Assembly: GCA_902490055.1 (NCBI GenBank)
Contig: CABUCP010000102.1
Span: forward strand, 1-8,795
Direction: 5' to 3'
DNA from: an uncultured Klebsiella sp.
Lineage (GTDB): Bacteria > Pseudomonadota > Gammaproteobacteria > Enterobacterales > Enterobacteriaceae
DNA: 8,795 nt
In this document: positions 5,764 to 8,795 of the stretch, in pieces
How the letters are laid out: the number at the start of each line of letters is the position of its first letter
Numbering within the stretch: the first letter of the stretch is position 1
Notes under the pieces: generated by a model
The model's database searches: none
The model's input: only the letters and a program-made list of their open reading frames with translations
Told to the model about the DNA's origin: nothing
Position numbers and translations under genes: made by a program

Positions 5764-8700
5764 TTACACCTTTTCCACGTTCACGAGGAAGGCCTTGAAC
5801 TCCGGCGTCTGCGTATTGGCATCGCCGACAAACGGTGTCAACGTATTGGCGATAAAACCTTTTTTCGCCACGCCCTCGTAGCCCCAGTGAATTGGAATAC
5901 CGATGGTATCCACCTCTTTACCGTGAACCTGCAGCGTGCGAATACGCTTAGTCACCACCGCCTTGGCTTTGATATAGCCGCGATTAGAGGAGACCTTCAC
6001 GGTATCGCCGTGGCCGATGCCGAGCTTATTCGCCAGTTTTTCACCGATCTCCACGAACTGTTCCGGCTGCGCGATGGCGTTAAGCAGCGCGTGTTTGGTC
6101 CAGTAGTGGAAATGCTCGGTCAGGCGGTAAGTGGTGCCGACGTACGGGAACTTCTCAGCCTTACCCATCTGCTCGAGATCGCCTTTAAAGACGCGAGCGG
6201 CCGGGTTTGAGACCACGTTCGGGTGTAGCGGGTTAGTTCCCAGCGGCGTTTCAAACGGCTCGTAGTGTTCCGGGAACGGTCCTTCCGCCATCTTATCGAT
6301 AGCAAACAGACGTCCCATCCCTTCCGGCTGCATGATAAACGGACCAACGTCGCTGCCAGGGGCTGCGGTGCTGTAATCCGGAATATCCATCCCGCCCCAT
6401 TTCGCGCCATCCCATTTGAGGATTTGGCGCTTAGGATCCCACGGTTTGCCCTGCGGGTCAGCGGAGGCGCGGTTATACAGGATGCGACGGTTCAGCGGCC
6501 ATGCCCAGGCCCAGCCCAGCGTATTGCCGAGACCTGACGGGTCGGCGTTGTCGCGGCGAGCCATCTGGTTGCCTTCCGGCGTCCAGCTACCGGCGAAGAT
6601 CCAGCAACCGCTGGAGGTGGTGCCGTCATCGCGCAGCTGCGCAAAGGAGCTTAACTGCTGTCCTTTCTTGACGATCACCGCGCCGGTTGCCGGGTCGGTA
6701 ATATCCGCCAGCGCTTTACCGTTGCTTTCCATCGCCACTTCTTCAGACGCAGGCTCATGCGGCGTGGAGTAATTCCACGTCATGTTGAGTACCGGTTCCG
6801 GCGTTGGACCGCCTTCTTCGGCATACATCTTACGCAGGCGTAAGAAGATACCGGCGAGGATTTCACCATCGGTGACGGCGATCCCCGGGGCGTCCGCGCC
6901 TTTCCAGTGCCACTGCAGCCAGCGGCCGGAGTTAACGATAGAACCGTTCTCTTCGGCAAAGCAGGTGGACGGCAGACGGAATACTTCGGTCTGGATTTTC
7001 GCCGGATCAACATCGTTCGACTCACCGTGGTTTTGCCAGAAGGTGGACGTTTCGGTGTTGAGCGGGTCGATGGTCACGAGGAATTTCAGCTTCGACAGGG
7101 AAGCCACTACCTTGTTTTTGTTCGGGAACGAAGCGACCGGGTTAAAGCCCTGGCAAATATAGCCATTCACTTTGCCCTGGTTCATCATTTCGAAATACTG
7201 CAGGACGTCGTAGCTCTTGTCCCACTTCGGCAGCCAGTCGAAGCCCCAGTTGTTTTCTGCCGTGGCTTTATCGCCGAAGAAAGCTTTCATCATGGAGACG
7301 AAGAACTTCGGATAGTTGCTCCAGTAGTTAACCTGGTCCTTTAGCAGCGGCTTCGGCGTGTTGGCGCTCAGGTAAGTCTGCAGGTCGGTCTGTTTTTCGC
7401 TTGGCAGCGACATGTAACCGGTCAGGCTGGTAGAGAGCAGGCCGAGGTCGGTCAGACCCTGGATATTGGAGTGGCCGCGCAGGGCGTTAACGCCGCCGCC
7501 CGCCATGCCCATGTTACCAAGCAGCAGCTGGATCATCGCCATGGTGCGAATGTTCTGCGCGCCGATGGAGTGCTGGGTCCAGCCGAGGGCGTACAGGAAC
7601 GACGCGGTTTTATCCGGCGCGCTGGTTTCGGCAATATATTCGCAAACTTTGAGGAAGTCGGCCTTCGGCGTACCGCAGATATTTTCGACCACATCCGGCG
7701 TATAGCGGGAAACGTGCTTTTTCAGCAGGTTCCAGACGCAGCGCGGATGCTGCAGCGTGGTATCGCGTTTGGCGAAGCCGTTTTCATCCAGTTCGTAGTT
7801 CCAACTGGTTTTGTCATACTGGCGTTTTTCGGCATCGTAGCCGCTGAACAGGCCGTCATCGAAGCTGTAGTCCTCGCGCACGATCAGGCTGGCGTTGGTG
7901 TAGGCTTCGGTGTATTCACGGTTGAATTTTTCGTTATTCAGCAGGTACAGAATGACGCCCGACAGGAAGGTAATGTCGGTACCGGAACGAATTGGGGTAT
8001 AGAAGTCAGCCACCGACGCCGTACGCGTGAAGCGCGGGTCGATAACGATGAGCTTGGCGCCGTTATGGATTTTGGCTTCCATCGCCCAGCGGAATCCCAC
8101 CGGGTGCGCTTCAGCGGCATTACCGCCCATCACCACGACCAGGTTGGCGTTCTTAATATCAACCCAGTGGTTGGTCATCGCACCGCGACCAAATGTTGGA
8201 GCAAGACTTGCTACCGTTGGTCCGTGTCAGACGCGCGCCTGGTTATCCACCGCCAGCATCCCGAGAGAGCGGGTGAATTTTTGCGTTAAATAGCCGGTTT
8301 CGTTACTGGAAGCGGAGGCGCACAGCATACCGGTGGTTAGCCAACGGTTAACGGTGGTGCCGGCGCTGTTCTGCGCGATAAAGTTGGCATCGCGGTCTTC
8401 TTTCATCAACTTCGCGATGCGATCGAAGGCTTCGTCCCAGCTGATTTGCTGCCATTTATCTGAACCTGGCGCACGATATTCCGGGAATTTCAGGCGGCTT
8501 TCAGAATGGATAAAGTCCACCAGACCGGCCCCTTTCGGACAGAGCGCACCACGGTTAACCGGATGATCCGGATCGCCTTCGATATGGAAAATAGATGCTT
8601 TGGCATTTTTTGCGCCGTCGCCGAGGCTATACATCAATAGCCCGCAGCCGACAGAACAGTACGTACAGGTGTTGCGGGTTTCGCGGGTGCGTAGCAGCTT

Positions 8701-8795
8701 ATACTGCCGGGTTTCCGCGAGTGCAGTTGCCGGGGCGAAGCCCAGCGCTGCTGCCGTCGTGCCTGCCATACCGCCAGCGCAGATCTTAAAGAACT
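5764..8795 (-). CDS. fdoG: Formate dehydrogenase-O catalytic (alpha) subunit, selenoprotein, 5'-truncated
   Basis: One gene read through an in-frame UGA (8229-8227); it must not be split into two ORFs. 1009 codons are visible. E. coli FdoG has 1016 residues, so about seven N-terminal residues, including the twin arginines, lie past the edge. The visible start FFKICAGG is the end of the Tat motif; cleavage is expected after ALA (about residue 33). A [4Fe-4S] site follows at Cys50/53/57/92 (TCTYCSVGC and LCPKGAG). Sec196-His197 is the molybdenum ligand with its catalytic His. The rest is a molybdopterin oxidoreductase with a C-terminal dinucleotide-binding domain (about 880-1000), ending NVEKV. 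It oxidises formate to CO2 in the periplasm using bis-MGD molybdenum. The subunit acts with FdoH and FdoI in aerobic and nitrate respiration. Expression of the E. coli operon is fairly constitutive; the promoter is off-window. Selenocysteine insertion needs SelA, SelB, SelC and SelD. Confidence 0.97.
8187..8229 (-). promoter_or_regulatory. Selenocysteine UGA codon and bacterial SECIS hairpin
   Basis: The UGA is at 8229-8227. Four bases later an RNA hairpin begins: lower stem GACCAA (8222-8217) with UUGGUC (8192-8187), a perfect 6-bp match. Above an internal loop lies the upper stem: GG (8215-8214), a bulged U (8213), then AGCAA (8212-8208), a GUC apical loop (8207-8205), UUGCU (8204-8200) and CC (8199-8198). 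The bulged U in the upper stem and the GU-containing apical loop about 20 bases after the UGA are the features SelB recognises in the fdhF SECIS. The surrounding peptide ARV-Sec-HGPTVASLAPTFGRGA is the conserved formate dehydrogenase motif, which confirms recoding rather than a nonsense mutation. Confidence 0.93.

Noticed and set aside
8178..8229. fdoG as a pseudogene broken by a nonsense codon, or as two separate genes
   Set aside because: The UGA falls exactly at the conserved selenocysteine position, the frame continues without shift, and a SECIS hairpin follows.
7471..8289. A 272-codon + strand ORF opposite fdoG
   Set aside because: It is antisense to strongly conserved fdoG codons, lacks a ribosome-binding site and shows no family motif; long antisense frames are common in GC-rich genes.

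Overview
This window is a stretch of a gamma-proteobacterial chromosome from the Enterobacteriaceae, close in gene order and protein sequence to Escherichia, Salmonella, Klebsiella and Enterobacter. Every large gene is recognisable as an ortholog of the E. coli K-12 yihX-to-fdoG segment. The species cannot be fixed by eye. I see no insertion sequence, prophage, CRISPR array, tRNA or rRNA.

Left arm (1-2859, + strand): yihX (HAD phosphatase, first about five codons outside the window), yihY (BrkB-like inner-membrane protein), dtd (D-aminoacyl-tRNA deacylase) and yiiD/fabY (GNAT plus thioesterase-like protein). Each start overlaps the preceding stop (ATGCTAA, ATGA, ATGA), so the four genes look like one translationally coupled operon of sugar-phosphate, envelope, tRNA-proofreading and acyl-transfer functions.

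Middle (2860-3290): the only sizeable non-coding gap. It holds a convincing LexA (SOS) operator at 3066-3081. On the + strand the operator lies in the spacer of a sigma70-like promoter followed by a 31-codon ORF. On the - strand it lies upstream of a 52-codon ORF with a good Shine-Dalgarno sequence. As I recall the K-12 map, this interval carries yiiE and yiiF instead. This is the least explained part of the window. A perfect 9-bp hairpin terminator for fdhE closes the gap on the right.

Right arm (3291-8795, - strand): fdoG-fdoH-fdoI-fdhE, read right to left. They encode the respiratory formate dehydrogenase-O (FDH-Z) and its maturation factor. FdoG is the exported molybdenum/selenocysteine catalytic subunit and its reading frame passes through an in-frame UGA at 8229-8227, followed by a well-formed bacterial SECIS hairpin. 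FdoH carries sixteen cysteines for four [4Fe-4S] clusters plus one membrane helix. FdoI is the four-helix diheme cytochrome b anchor. FdhE is the cytoplasmic CxxC protein needed to activate the enzyme. Together they oxidise formate in the periplasm and pass electrons through FeS clusters and heme to quinone. The first seven codons of fdoG and its promoter lie beyond the right edge.

No wholly new multi-gene system is evident. The best candidate for something undescribed is the SOS-controlled small-ORF locus between yiiD and fdhE.
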